Counted from the first letter of the stretch, positions 1-7,583 are shown. The stretch: DNA of 12,527 nt from DATDCV01 sp036524155 (GCA_036524155.1 DATDCV010000056.1:1-12527), one strand, 5' to 3'. Numbers and translations are program-made. The notes: generated by a model not told the origin, from the letters alone.

Positions 1-237
1 CACGACATGCACGGCAACGTTTGGGAATGGTGCCTTGACCGCTGGGACGGCGCCCTGCCAGGAGGAAGCATGACGAACACGCCGGCGTTTGCCTCAGGTG
101 GCCTCCGGACGGCGCGAGGTGGCTCCTGGCTTTATGAGGCCAAAGCGTGCCGCTCGGCTAACCGCGATGACTATGCCCCTGCCAACCGCTGTAGCGATGT
201 CGGCTTCCGGGTGGTTCTTGCTCCGCTTGAACAATGA
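1..237 (+). CDS. SUMF1/FGE-sulfatase-type domain protein, C-terminal fragment (5' end outside window)
   Basis: The reading frame is open at base 1 and ends at TGA 235-237, so only the last 78 residues are present. They match the C-terminal end of the formylglycine-generating-enzyme (SUMF1/EgtB/PvdO) fold: HGNVWEW near the start, then RGGSW, then a Cys/Arg-rich stretch ending DVGFRVVL. In aerobic FGE the segment after RGGS carries two catalytic cysteines, RGGSYMCxxxxC. Here it reads RGGSWLYEAKAC, so the first Cys is Tyr (codon 133-135) and only the second remains (148-150). A true sulfatase-activating FGE is therefore unlikely. Many bacterial SUMF1-fold proteins are non-heme iron enzymes or have no known reaction. 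The stop codon overlaps the ATG of the downstream permease (ATGA), which suggests translational coupling. The fold is confident; the substrate is unknown. Confidence 0.85.
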   Translation, partial: HDMHGNVWEWCLDRWDGALPGGSMTNTPAFASGGLRTARGGSWLYEAKACRSANRDDYAPANRCSDVGFRVVLAPLEQ

Positions 238-1802
238 GAGTCCTGCCGGTCATCGCGCGGGAGCTGCGGGCCTCAGCGCGTCAGTCGTTCACCTATGCGC
301 TGCGCGTGCTGGGGGTCCTGGCGCTGTTGGTCGTCCTCGGCGTTTTTGGGCTTAGCGGAAGCATCGGACCCGAAATCGGCGGCCGCTTGTTCAGCGCGCT
401 GCATTGCGCTCTGTTCGTGGCGGTGTGGGTTCTGGTTCCCGTGTTGACCTCCGACTGCATCAGCCGCGAACGCCGGGAAGGCACCCTGCCCTTGTTGTTC
501 CTAACCAACCTAAACCCGCGCGACATCGTTTACGCAAAAGGCCTGGCGCAAGGGCTCCGCGCCTTCACGCTGTGGCTGGCTGTGCTGCCTGTTCTCACCA
601 TTCCCCTGGTGGCGGGTGGTGTTGGCTGGCCGGAAGTCGTTGTCTCCGCTCTGGTCAATTTCAGCTCGATCTGCCTGGCCACAAGTGCCGGCCTGGTGGC
701 TTCCGCCCTCGCGCGGGTGTGGAACCGGGCGTTGGCGCTGGCGTTCTGCCTGACCGTCTCGCTCTTGGTAGGGTTCCTGTTCTCCTTGCCCCGTATCGTC
801 ATCGGTGTCAGCGGACTGAGCTTTCGCCGGCTGTTCTGGATGAGTGAGGATGGGGGCCTGGGGCTGGGGATCGTCTTCGCCATCAACACCGGGGATATGT
901 GGCAACGATTTCTGAGCGCTTCGCGAATTGGGCCCTGGCCGGTGCTCCGCGGGTATGGCGCGTTAGCCTTGCTGTCGCTGCTTGTTCTCGCGGCCTGGAT
1001 CTGCGTTGCCGCCTGGCTCGTGCGGCGCGTTTGGCGGGAGGAACCTCCCTCCGCCCGCGTTCAGTGGCTTCAGCGGACGCTGTTCACCCCGGTAGTCCTC
1101 AGGCCGGTGCTGAACCGGTGGTTGCGCTGGCAATTGCGGCGCAATCCCATCGGCTGGCTCGAACAGCGCAGTTGGAGCGGCCGGCTCGTCGTGTGGAGTT
1201 GGTTCGCCGTAGTGATTTGCATCTACTCGAGCCTGTTTTCGAATCTCTCGCTCTACCAGCGCGGCTTTCACCAACTGCAAGGGGTTTTGGCCTCGCTGCT
1301 CGCCGGCAGCATTGCGCTCAGCGCCGCAGGCAGCTTCCGGCGCGAACGGGAAACCGGGGTGCTGGAATTGCTGCTCGTCTCACCCATCACCGAGTGGCAG
1401 ATCATCGCCGGGCGCGTGCGGGGACTGTGGGTGCAGTTCCTGCCCGCGATGATCCTCCTCGTCAGCGTCTGGCTGTACAGCGCCACCTTCCTGAGCACCG
1501 ACAGTGAGTTGACGTCGGTCGTGGTTTATAGCGTTGCCTTCGTGGCGCTCCCCGTCATTGGTTTGTATTTCTCGCTCGCGAAAAACAATATCATCGTCTC
1601 CCTGCTCTGGACCCTCCTGGTCGGCGTCGCCGTGCCCGCTGCCATCGGCCGATTCGCCGCGCTGTGGTGCGGCCCCGACGTAGTACCGGAGGGCGCCGCG
1701 CGAACTCTGATCCCCTGCGGACTGCAAATGTTTTTTGCCTTCCAGCTCGCTTTGCGGCTTCACTATAACCTCAAGTATCGCCGGTTTGCCTTGAGCAGCT
1801 AA
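234..1802 (+). CDS. ABC-2-type transporter permease, two-half (duplicated) form
   Basis: This 522-residue, very hydrophobic protein should sit in the inner membrane as the permease of an ABC exporter. I see about 10-12 membrane segments, for example around residues 21-43, 52-72, 107-130, 135-160, 165-190, 241-263, 318-340, 350-368, 398-420, 428-448 and 452-475. Two similar cytoplasmic motifs, SRERREGTLPLLFLT (77-91) and RRERETGVLELLLVSPIT (369-386), each follow a hydrophobic helix. This is the ABC-2 pattern in which a conserved RExxGTLxLL segment precedes the next helix, so the protein looks like two ABC-2 halves in one chain. No ATPase gene is in the window; it may lie upstream of the SUMF1-type gene. 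The start ATG at 234 overlaps the previous stop and has no clear ribosome site. The substrate cannot be told. The 3' end overlaps coaX convergently by 4 bp. Confidence 0.85.
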   Translation: MRVLPVIARELRASARQSFTYALRVLGVLALLVVLGVFGLSGSIGPEIGGRLFSALHCALFVAVWVLVPVLTSDCISRERREGTLPLLFLTNLNPRDIVYAKGLAQGLRAFTLWLAVLPVLTIPLVAGGVGWPEVVVSALVNFSSICLATSAGLVASALARVWNRALALAFCLTVSLLVGFLFSLPRIVIGVSGLSFRRLFWMSEDGGLGLGIVFAINTGDMWQRFLSASRIGPWPVLRGYGALALLSLLVLAAWICVAAWLVRRVWREEPPSARVQWLQRTLFTPVVLRPVLNRWLRWQLRRNPIGWLEQRSWSGRLVVWSWFAVVICIYSSLFSNLSLYQRGFHQLQGVLASLLAGSIALSAAGSFRRERETGVLELLLVSPITEWQIIAGRVRGLWVQFLPAMILLVSVWLYSATFLSTDSELTSVVVYSVAFVALPVIGLYFSLAKNNIIVSLLWTLLVGVAVPAAIGRFAALWCGPDVVPEGAARTLIPCGLQMFFAFQLALRLHYNLKYRRFALSS

Positions 1803-2551
1803 ACTCGGTTCCAGCCCCAGACCAGCCGCAAGCCATCCAGCGTCAGGAGCGCATCCACCGCCGCGATCTCAGGCAACCTCGACGCGATCAATCGCGCGTA
1901 TCCCCCGGTTGCGACCACCGGCAACGCCGGAGCTTTAAGCTCCCGGCGAAGCTCGGAGATCAGCTCACGGATCAAACCGCGATAACCGTGCACCGCCCCG
2001 ATGAGCATCGCCTGTTCTGTGCTCTTCCCGACGGCCCCGGCGACCTCGCGGATCTTGATGCGCGGCAGCAGCGCCGTCTTTTCGTGCAGGTAGTCGGTCA
2101 TGGCAGCCAGCCCGGGTGCGATAATCCCCCCAGTATAATTTCCGGCCGAATCCACGACGTCGAAGGTGACTGCGGTTCCAAAATCCACCACCACCACTGG
2201 CGCCCCGAAGCGGTGCCGCGCAGCGGCGGCGTTCGCCAGCCGATCCGGCCCGATGGTCGAGGGCTTGGGATAATTAATCCCCAGGCCGCGCAAAGTCCGG
2301 GGCGTCAGCTCCAGGCAATTCAAGCCCCACCTCTTCTTCACATATTTGCAGACCGCGGGAGTTGCCCGGGGGACCACGCTGCAGAGCGCGGCGCCTTCCA
2401 GTGTCGCCCGGCCCGCAAACCGCCGCACCGGCTCTTCCGCTCCCCCCTTGAACCAATCCGCGGTCGGCAGGTTGATTTGCCGCAACACCCGTCCCGCCGT
2501 GGCCAAGCCCACATGGGTATGCGTGTTGCCGATGTCGAAAAGTAGAATCAC
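1799..2551 (-). CDS. coaX: Type III pantothenate kinase
   Basis: CoaX phosphorylates pantothenate, the first step of coenzyme A synthesis. It is a cytosolic ASKHA-fold enzyme needing a monovalent cation. The 250 residues match the usual length of about 255. Visible motifs are the phosphate-binding DIGNT (6-10), GPDR (101-104, with the expected catalytic Asp103), DFGTAVTFD (123-131) and GGIIAPG (141-147). The start is GTG at 2551-2549, overlapping the TGA of birA as GTGA. GGGGA a few bases upstream, inside birA, can serve as the ribosome site, so expression is probably coupled to birA. The TAG stop overlaps the TAA of the convergent permease. Type III kinases escape CoA feedback inhibition in characterised cases, so the pathway here may be regulated differently from organisms using CoaA. 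Confidence 0.96.
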   Translation of the reverse strand: MILLFDIGNTHTHVGLATAGRVLRQINLPTADWFKGGAEEPVRRFAGRATLEGAALCSVVPRATPAVCKYVKKRWGLNCLELTPRTLRGLGINYPKPSTIGPDRLANAAAARHRFGAPVVVVDFGTAVTFDVVDSAGNYTGGIIAPGLAAMTDYLHEKTALLPRIKIREVAGAVGKSTEQAMLIGAVHGYRGLIRELISELRRELKAPALPVVATGGYARLIASRLPEIAAVDALLTLDGLRLVWGWNRV

Positions 2552-3531
2552 TTTTTCCCCAGCGTCACGTCCCCACCCACTATGCGCTCCAAATGCCCGT
2601 GCTCGGTTCGCAGCAGCAAAGCCCCGTCCTCACCCAGCGACTCGGCTCGGCCGCGAATCTCCCGCTGGCCCGTCCGGATAGTTACCTCCCGGCCCAAGGT
2701 CGCGCAGTGGGCTTCCCACTCGTTGGCCAACACCCCGAACTCTCCGGCCATCACTCGCGCGTATGCTTCATCCAACTCCGCTAAAACCACCACCGCGAGC
2801 GCGGCACGCGAAACGGTCCTGCCAAGTTGGATCTTGAGCGAAGTCGCCGTCCGCCGCAGCTCGGCAGGCCAATCGGAGGCGCTAAGGTTGACATCGATCC
2901 CGATCCCGAGAATGACGTACTTGATCCGATCCAGCTCGCCGTTCATCTCAGTCAGAATGCCGGCGACCTTTTTGCCCCCCACCAGAACATCGTTAGGCCA
3001 CTTGATTTCAGCCTTCAGGCCGGTCACCGCCTCGATTGCCCGGCGCAAGGCCGTCCCGGAAGCAACGGTCAATTGTGTGGCCTGTTGCGGTCGGAACTCC
3101 GGCCGTAACAATAAGGAAAACCACAGCCCCTTCCCCGCCGGCGATACCCATTTCCGGCCCAGGCGGCCGCGCCCGCTGGTCTGAGACTCCGCAAAGACAA
3201 CCACGCCTTCTTTCACGTCGTCGCGGGCGAGTTTCTCGACCACGTCGTTGGTGGATGTGGTCTGCTGAAAAACGCGGATGTCACGCCCCACCACCCGGGT
3301 GCGGCCCAGCCGGGAGATCAGATCATCGGCGTGCAACAGGTCGGGAGCGGCGAGGAGCCGATATCCAAGGTGCGGCCCCGCCTCGATTTCGTAACCCAGA
3401 GTTCGCAGGGATTCGATCCGCGCCCAGACGGCGGCGCGGCTGACCCCTAGTTCCTGGGAGAGTTCCGCTCCCGAGACCGACCCGGCGCCGGCGCCCCGCA
3501 GCGCGGCCAGTATTTGCGCATCAAGGCTCAT
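2548..3531 (-). CDS. birA: Biotin--[acetyl-CoA-carboxylase] ligase, BirA type with N-terminal HTH
   Basis: BirA makes biotinyl-AMP and attaches biotin to the carrier protein of acetyl-CoA carboxylase. From the chosen ATG (3531) the protein has 327 residues. Residues about 1-60 form a winged helix (GAELSQELGVSRAAVWARIESL, then a GYRL wing), as in bifunctional BirA repressors. The catalytic domain follows with TTSTNDVV, the adenylate-binding loop GRGRLGR (120-126) and KWPNDV (177-182). A C-terminal SH3-like domain ends IVGGDVTLG. A GTG start at 3564 is possible but would add 11 atypical residues inside nadC. ATG 3531 gives the usual MSLDAQILAAL opening and an 11-bp overlap with nadC. The HTH suggests repression of biotin genes, but no biotin operon is visible here and I see no operator. 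It overlaps coaX by 4 bp. Confidence 0.95.
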   Translation of the reverse strand: MSLDAQILAALRGAGAGSVSGAELSQELGVSRAAVWARIESLRTLGYEIEAGPHLGYRLLAAPDLLHADDLISRLGRTRVVGRDIRVFQQTTSTNDVVEKLARDDVKEGVVVFAESQTSGRGRLGRKWVSPAGKGLWFSLLLRPEFRPQQATQLTVASGTALRRAIEAVTGLKAEIKWPNDVLVGGKKVAGILTEMNGELDRIKYVILGIGIDVNLSASDWPAELRRTATSLKIQLGRTVSRAALAVVVLAELDEAYARVMAGEFGVLANEWEAHCATLGREVTIRTGQREIRGRAESLGEDGALLLRTEHGHLERIVGGDVTLGKK

Positions 3532-4396
3532 GCTCTTTGAAATCCAGCCCGATATCCATCGCACGCGCGGAATGGGTCAGCGCGCCGACAGAAACGAAAT
3601 CGACCCCGGTCTGGGCCACCGCCCTCACTGTGGCCAGAGCGACGCCCCCGCTGGCCTCGGTCTGGGCCCGGCCTTTGCATCCCTTCACCGCTGCGCTCAG
3701 CCGGGCAGGATCCATGTTATCTAGCAGGATGATGTCGGCTCCAGCCGAAAGGGCCTGCTCCACCTGCTCGAGTGTGTCGGCTTCCACCTCGACCTTCAGG
3801 CCTGGATACTGCTGACGGGCGCGCGCCACCGCCGCAGCGATTGCGCTGGGTCGTTCCCTGCGTAAAGCCGCCAGGTGGTTGTCCTTGATTAACACCATGT
3901 CGTGCAGGCCAAACCGGTGGTTCCGCCCGCCGCCGCAGACAACGGCATATTTCTCGAACCGCCGCCACCCCGGCGTGGTTTTCCGTGTGTCGAGTATCTG
4001 TGCTCCGGTTCCCTTCACCGCCTCCACGAATTGCGCGGTCAAGGTCGCCACTCCGGAGAGCCGTTGCACAAAGTTCAGCGCCACACGCTCCGCGCTCAGC
4101 AACGCCCGGGCCGGCCCCGTAACCTGCATCAAAGCCTGCCCCACTGCCGCTTTCTGCCCGTCCGCAACTTCGGAAACAACCTTCACCCCGGACGAGAGTT
4201 CAACGAAACTCGCCTCCGCGAATCGTAATCCGGCCGCCACCAACGGTTCGCGCGCCCGCATTACCGCCTGGGCCATCGCGCCTTCGGGCACCGTCGCCAA
4301 CGTAGTGACGTCGCCACTGCCTATGTCCTCGGCCAGCGCCGCAACTACCGCTCGGCGAACCTCATCGGGGTTCAACGGTTCCACGCCGCCTAGCAT
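3521..4396 (-). CDS. nadC: Nicotinate-nucleotide diphosphorylase (carboxylating), quinolinate phosphoribosyltransferase
   Basis: NadC converts quinolinate and PRPP to nicotinate mononucleotide, releasing CO2, and so commits carbon to de novo NAD synthesis in the cytosol. The 291-residue length is typical. Motifs visible in order are LAEDIGSGDVTT (21-32), the ERVALNFVQRLSG helix (103-115), DTRKTTPG (136-143), GGGRNHRFGLHD (155-166), KDNH (171-174), EVEAD (203-207), LLDN (224-227), EASGG (247-251) and SVGALTHS (269-276). Together these make the PRPP and quinolinate pocket. The ATG at 4396 has GGAG 10 bases upstream (4407-4410), an acceptable ribosome site. It lies 37 bp after the PagL-like gene on the same strand and overlaps birA by 11 bp. 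It therefore belongs to an nadC-birA-coaX operon, possibly read from the upstream gene's promoter. Confidence 0.97.
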   Translation of the reverse strand: MLGGVEPLNPDEVRRAVVAALAEDIGSGDVTTLATVPEGAMAQAVMRAREPLVAAGLRFAEASFVELSSGVKVVSEVADGQKAAVGQALMQVTGPARALLSAERVALNFVQRLSGVATLTAQFVEAVKGTGAQILDTRKTTPGWRRFEKYAVVCGGGRNHRFGLHDMVLIKDNHLAALRRERPSAIAAAVARARQQYPGLKVEVEADTLEQVEQALSAGADIILLDNMDPARLSAAVKGCKGRAQTEASGGVALATVRAVAQTGVDFVSVGALTHSARAMDIGLDFKEHEP

Positions 4397-4433
4397 GAAG
4401 GAAAAACTCCAAAAGCAAAGCGCCTAATGGAAC

Positions 4434-5096
4434 CTAGAAAAACCAGGTCAACCCAGCCATCAGTGTGTTGCTGTTGACCCCCAGGTTGGGTGAGCTCAGG
4501 CCCGCGTTCGAAATGTGGATAAAACGGTACTGAAAGGTCAGCGACAGGTTCTCCTTGAGAAAATAATGAACGCCCGGGCCGCCCTGGAGATTGAATTCAA
4601 ATTTTGTGCTCAGGTCCCCATCCCGGATGTCGGTCCCAACAACGCCCCCGCCCAGGCTGAAAAAAGGCACCCACCGCGTCCCCGTGGCAAGGTTGTATCT
4701 GAGGATGGGGGCCGCGCCGACCACAAACGCGTGGTCGGGATAGTATTGGAACCCACCGAACAAGTCGCGTAAGAGTTCCCAGTTGCCGCGGTACCAGTGG
4801 TCTTTGGCAACGACGCCGCTGAGCATCCACCCGTAGTCGGCAAAGCCCAAACCCCAGTCGTGGCGTTCTCTGCCTCCAAACGCCGCCACGCCGAGCCCAA
4901 AACCGAGCGACATGCTGAATTCGTTGGCCCCTTTGCGAAAGCCCTGCCCGACGTCCGACTGCCAAACGGAGCCTGACGAGCTGCCAAACGACTCTTCCAG
5001 TTGGGCTGCGGCGGCGCTCGACAACGCTGTGCCCACGCACACTCCCAACAACACCGCAGCGACCGGGTTGATTGCCACTGCTTGTTGCGTTTTCAT
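4434..5096 (-). CDS. PagL-like outer-membrane protein (acyloxyacyl hydrolase / lipid A 3-O-deacylase family)
   Basis: From ATG 5096 the protein has 220 residues. It begins with a signal peptide: MKTQQ, a hydrophobic stretch at about 11-31, and a likely AAA|Q cut after residue 31. The rest looks like a small beta-barrel of alternating hydrophobic strands, ending in the aromatic GLTWFF expected of a BAM-recognised outer-membrane protein. The segment HISNAGLSSPNLGVNS (194-209) matches the PagL signature HxSN...PNxG and supplies the catalytic His194 and Ser196. PagL removes the 3-O acyl chain of lipid A. The third catalytic residue of Pseudomonas PagL, a Glu 12 residues after the Ser, is Asn208 here. 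Activity is thus uncertain. The frame is open to 5222, but that extension lacks signal-peptide character. It is the first gene of the minus-strand cluster leading to nadC. Confidence 0.8.
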   Translation of the reverse strand: MKTQQAVAINPVAAVLLGVCVGTALSSAAAAQLEESFGSSSGSVWQSDVGQGFRKGANEFSMSLGFGLGVAAFGGRERHDWGLGFADYGWMLSGVVAKDHWYRGNWELLRDLFGGFQYYPDHAFVVGAAPILRYNLATGTRWVPFFSLGGGVVGTDIRDGDLSTKFEFNLQGGPGVHYFLKENLSLTFQYRFIHISNAGLSSPNLGVNSNTLMAGLTWFF

Positions 5097-5135
5097 GCAA
5101 GTGTTTTTTGATGATGAGATCTTATCCTTCCGGGC

Positions 5136-5163
5136 AACATACGTGACATTCGCGTTTTGGCAA
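5136..5163 (-). promoter_or_regulatory. Possible sigma70-type promoter for the PagL-like gene
   Basis: Reading the minus strand, TTGCCA (5163-5158) is followed after 16 bases by TATGTT (5141-5136), giving a leader of about 35-40 bases to the ATG at 5096. Each box has mismatches to consensus and spacing is slightly short. It lies in the 119-bp divergent gap, so a promoter for each direction must be nearby unless transcription enters from elsewhere. This is a visual match only. Confidence 0.25.
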
Positions 5164-5215
5164 CGGCCAGCAAAATAACCTTGTAACCCGAAGAAGCGCC
5201 GCATAAACAAACAAC

Positions 5216-6646
5216 ATGTCAAAACCGCATGCTCCTGGTTTTTCCTTCATGACCCGCCGCCAATTTCTCCGCCGCTCGGCACTCGCGGCCGCTAGCGCGA
5301 CTGCTTTCAGCAGCTTCGCCGAAGTCCGGCCCCGGAAGCTTAGCCCCGGCGACAAGCTTCGCATCGCCTGCGTCGGTGCGGGCGGCAAAGGCCGCAGCGA
5401 CATCCAGCATTGCGCTAAAGAAGAGATCGTCGCGATATGCGATGCCGATGCGGCCAGGGCTGCGGGTGCGCTCAAGAACCTCCCGAACGCCAGGTTTTAC
5501 GCCGATTGGCGCCAACTGCTCGACAAGGAGGAAAACAATATCGATGCCGTAATGGTTTCCACCCCCGACCATCTCCACGCCATCATCGCCTCCGCCGCGA
5601 TCAAGAAGGGCAAACACGTTTATTGTCAGAAGCCGCTGACTCAGACTGTCTATGAGGCCCGCTACCTGAGAAAGCTCGCCCAGGACTATGGCGTCGTTAC
5701 CCAAATGGGAAACCAGGGAAGCTCCGAGGACGGGCTCCGCCGGGCGGTTGAAGTCGTGCAGTCGGGTGTGATCGGACCGGTCAAGCAGATCCATGTCTGG
5801 ACCAATCGGCCAATCTGGCCCCAGGGCATCACCCGGCCTCCCGGCGAAGACCCGGTTCCGGACGACTTCAAATGGGACCTCTGGCTCGGCCCGGCCCCCA
5901 TGAGACCCTTTAAGAAGGATGTTTATCATCCGTTCAAGTGGCGCGGCTGGTTTGAATTCGGCACCGGCGCCATGGGCGATATGGCTTGCCATACTGCCAA
6001 TATGCCCTTCCGCGCCGCTAAACTCGGCTACCCCCGGCTCGTCGAACTCGTGGACCACTCGGATTTGAATCCCGATACTTTCCCAAAAACCGCTAGGATC
6101 CGTTTTGTGTTCCCGCCTCGCGAGGGCTTGCCGGAAACCGAATTCTTCTGGTACGACGGCAACCCCAAGGACACCTCCTGCACGCCGCTGCGGCCTCCCG
6201 CGGACCTCACCCAAGACATCAAGGAAATGTTGGACAACGTGCCCAGCAGCGGCTGCCTGCTCATCGGTAACAAAGGCCAACTTTTTTCTCCGGACGATTA
6301 TGGCGCGCGGTTTTTCATCAAGCTCAAGGACGACAAGGAATTCATCAACGGCAACGACCACGAAGCCGCGAAGAACGTGCCGGTGGCTTTGCCGCGCAAT
6401 ACCCTGGCAACCAACGGGGATGCCAAACAGCATCTCGAGTGGATTGCCGCCTGCAAAGGTGGACCAACCCCCTACTCGAACTTTGATGTCGCCGCCTACC
6501 TGACTGAAATCATCCTGCTCGGCGCCGTTGCGCTGCGGGTGGGGAAGAAACTCGAATGGGATGGCCCGAACATGCGCGCCACTAACGCGCCCGAGGCCGC
6601 GCAGTTCGTCAAGCGCATCTACCGAGAGGGTTTCAACCTCGCCTGA
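5216..6646 (+). CDS. Gfo/Idh/MocA-family oxidoreductase with Tat signal
   Basis: This 476-residue NAD(P)-dependent sugar or inositol dehydrogenase-like protein has an N-terminal twin-arginine signal, MTRRQFLRRSALAAASATAF (residues 12-31), so export across the inner membrane already folded with its cofactor is expected. The Rossmann domain starts at KLRIACVGAGGKG (GxGxxG at 54-59), followed by STPDHLH (115-121) and YCQKPLT (136-142). The Lys of the family's EKP motif is kept but its Glu is Gln, a variant I associate with planctomycete/verrucomicrobial exported members. The C-terminal substrate domain contains GDMACHTANMPF at about 255-266. The ATG at 5216 follows an A-rich, unstructured leader without a clear ribosome site; ATG 5249 (Met12) would place the twin arginines closer to the start and is an alternative. 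The gene stands alone. The substrate is unknown, but such paralogues are often linked to polysaccharide breakdown. Confidence 0.93.
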   Translation: MSKPHAPGFSFMTRRQFLRRSALAAASATAFSSFAEVRPRKLSPGDKLRIACVGAGGKGRSDIQHCAKEEIVAICDADAARAAGALKNLPNARFYADWRQLLDKEENNIDAVMVSTPDHLHAIIASAAIKKGKHVYCQKPLTQTVYEARYLRKLAQDYGVVTQMGNQGSSEDGLRRAVEVVQSGVIGPVKQIHVWTNRPIWPQGITRPPGEDPVPDDFKWDLWLGPAPMRPFKKDVYHPFKWRGWFEFGTGAMGDMACHTANMPFRAAKLGYPRLVELVDHSDLNPDTFPKTARIRFVFPPREGLPETEFFWYDGNPKDTSCTPLRPPADLTQDIKEMLDNVPSSGCLLIGNKGQLFSPDDYGARFFIKLKDDKEFINGNDHEAAKNVPVALPRNTLATNGDAKQHLEWIAACKGGPTPYSNFDVAAYLTEIILLGAVALRVGKKLEWDGPNMRATNAPEAAQFVKRIYREGFNLA

Positions 6647-6726
6647 TTGATTAATTTCTAATCGCGCTTACGGCATCCTGTGCGCCGCCCCAAGAACTGC
6701 GACTCACGCGAGATCCCGGGGATTAT

Positions 6727-6781
6727 TTTTCGGATTTCGGATTTCTTTCGGATTTCGGAATTTGGATTTCGGAATTTGGAT
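6727..6781. repeat. AT-rich tandem repeat of TTTCGGA / ATTTGGA units
   Basis: The stretch is built from 7-8-base units: TTTCGGA occurs repeatedly and then alternates with ATTTGGA. The clearest part is a perfect 14-bp tandem pair, ATTTCGGAATTTGG, at 6752-6765 and 6766-6779. It lies between the convergent ends of the oxidoreductase (+) and the sirtuin (-), touching the sirtuin stop at 6783. The rest of the gap (6647-6726) holds only a weak ATCC-CGG-GGAT hairpin followed by TATTTTT (ending 6730), which might act as a poor terminator for the oxidoreductase. The function of the repeat is unknown. Confidence 0.85.
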
Positions 6782-6782
6782 G

Positions 6783-7541
6783 TTACCCCACCGCTACCTC
6801 AACCGCCGGCGCGAATATGTCCGCTACATCTCCTTCCAGGCGCAACGTGACTTCCGGCCTCCCATCGTGCTCCGTCGGTCCCCGGTTGATAACCACGTAG
6901 GGCGCTCCTCTGGCTGCCGCCAGCAACGGGATGTCCGCCGCAGGGTAAACGGACAACGTCGACCCCAGCGCTATGGCCAGATCCGCCTCGCCGGCGGCAT
7001 CCTGCGCCCGTTCCAAGTCTTCATTGCGAAGGTTTTGGCCGAAACTGATCGTCGCCGGCTTCAGGTAGCCACCGCATGCACAGACCGGCGGACGCCGCGT
7101 TCTTTTAAAATATTCGAAGTGCGGCTCCGGGTCGGACACCTTGCCGCAGGATTGGCACTCGACCAGGCGGTTGGTCCCGTGCAATTCGACCAGTTTTTCC
7201 GGGGACGAGCCTGCCCGGGAGTGCAGCCCGTCGATGTTTTGCGTTACCAGTAACAGCAGCTTCCCTTGCCTTTCGAGCTGCACAATCGCGTGGTGCGTCG
7301 CGTTCGGCCGCGCCTCCCGGAATGCCGGCCACCCCTCCAGCTTAAAGTCCCAATGCTCAATGCGCGCCTCCTCCGACCTCATGAAATCGTGATAATAGAC
7401 CGGCTGGCGCCGTTTCCAGACACCCTCCGGCCCGCGAAAATCCGGGATTCCGCTGCCGGTCGAAATCCCGGCTCCGGTAAAAACAAGGATCCTTCTCGCG
7501 GGGCGCAAAAGCTCGACAAGCCTGCTCGTTCCGGTCTCCAT
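6783..7541 (-). CDS. Sirtuin (SIR2-family NAD-dependent protein deacylase)
   Basis: From ATG 7541 the protein has 252 residues, typical for bacterial sirtuins. It shows the NAD pocket GAGISTGSGIPDFRG (23-37), TQNID (100-104), the catalytic His121 in ELHG, and a zinc site of Cys129, Cys132, Cys154 and Cys156. It continues with GGYLKPATISFGQ and GSTLSVYP (193-200). The enzyme uses NAD+ to remove acyl groups from lysines and releases nicotinamide and O-acyl-ADP-ribose. Typical bacterial targets include acetyl-CoA synthetase. The second zinc pair is CxC rather than CxxC. The frame continues upstream to a GTG at 7628, but those 29 codons cross a strong hairpin and resemble no sirtuin, so the ATG is preferred. 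AGGAGG lies about 25 bases before it, too far to be a standard ribosome site. Divergent from nnr. Confidence 0.94.
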   Translation of the reverse strand: METGTSRLVELLRPARRILVFTGAGISTGSGIPDFRGPEGVWKRRQPVYYHDFMRSEEARIEHWDFKLEGWPAFREARPNATHHAIVQLERQGKLLLLVTQNIDGLHSRAGSSPEKLVELHGTNRLVECQSCGKVSDPEPHFEYFKRTRRPPVCACGGYLKPATISFGQNLRNEDLERAQDAAGEADLAIALGSTLSVYPAADIPLLAAARGAPYVVINRGPTEHDGRPEVTLRLEGDVADIFAPAVEVAVG

Positions 7542-7583
7542 CGGCCAATTCTGACTCGCCTCTGCCCTCCTATAAAGAAGAAT

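Noticed and set aside
2582..3184. 200-codon plus-strand ORF opposite birA
   Set aside because: It is an antisense shadow of birA with no recognisable domain.
3532..3564. GTG start giving an 11-residue longer BirA
   Set aside because: It lies within nadC and adds residues unlike BirA N-termini; ATG 3531 gives a standard opening.
5097..5222. 42-residue N-terminal extension of the PagL-like protein
   Set aside because: It has no signal-peptide character, whereas Met at 5096 starts a good signal peptide; the extension also crosses the divergent promoter region.
5219..6433. 404-codon minus-strand ORF
   Set aside because: It is wholly antisense to the oxidoreductase, whose frame has clear domain motifs; long antisense frames are common in GC-rich genes.
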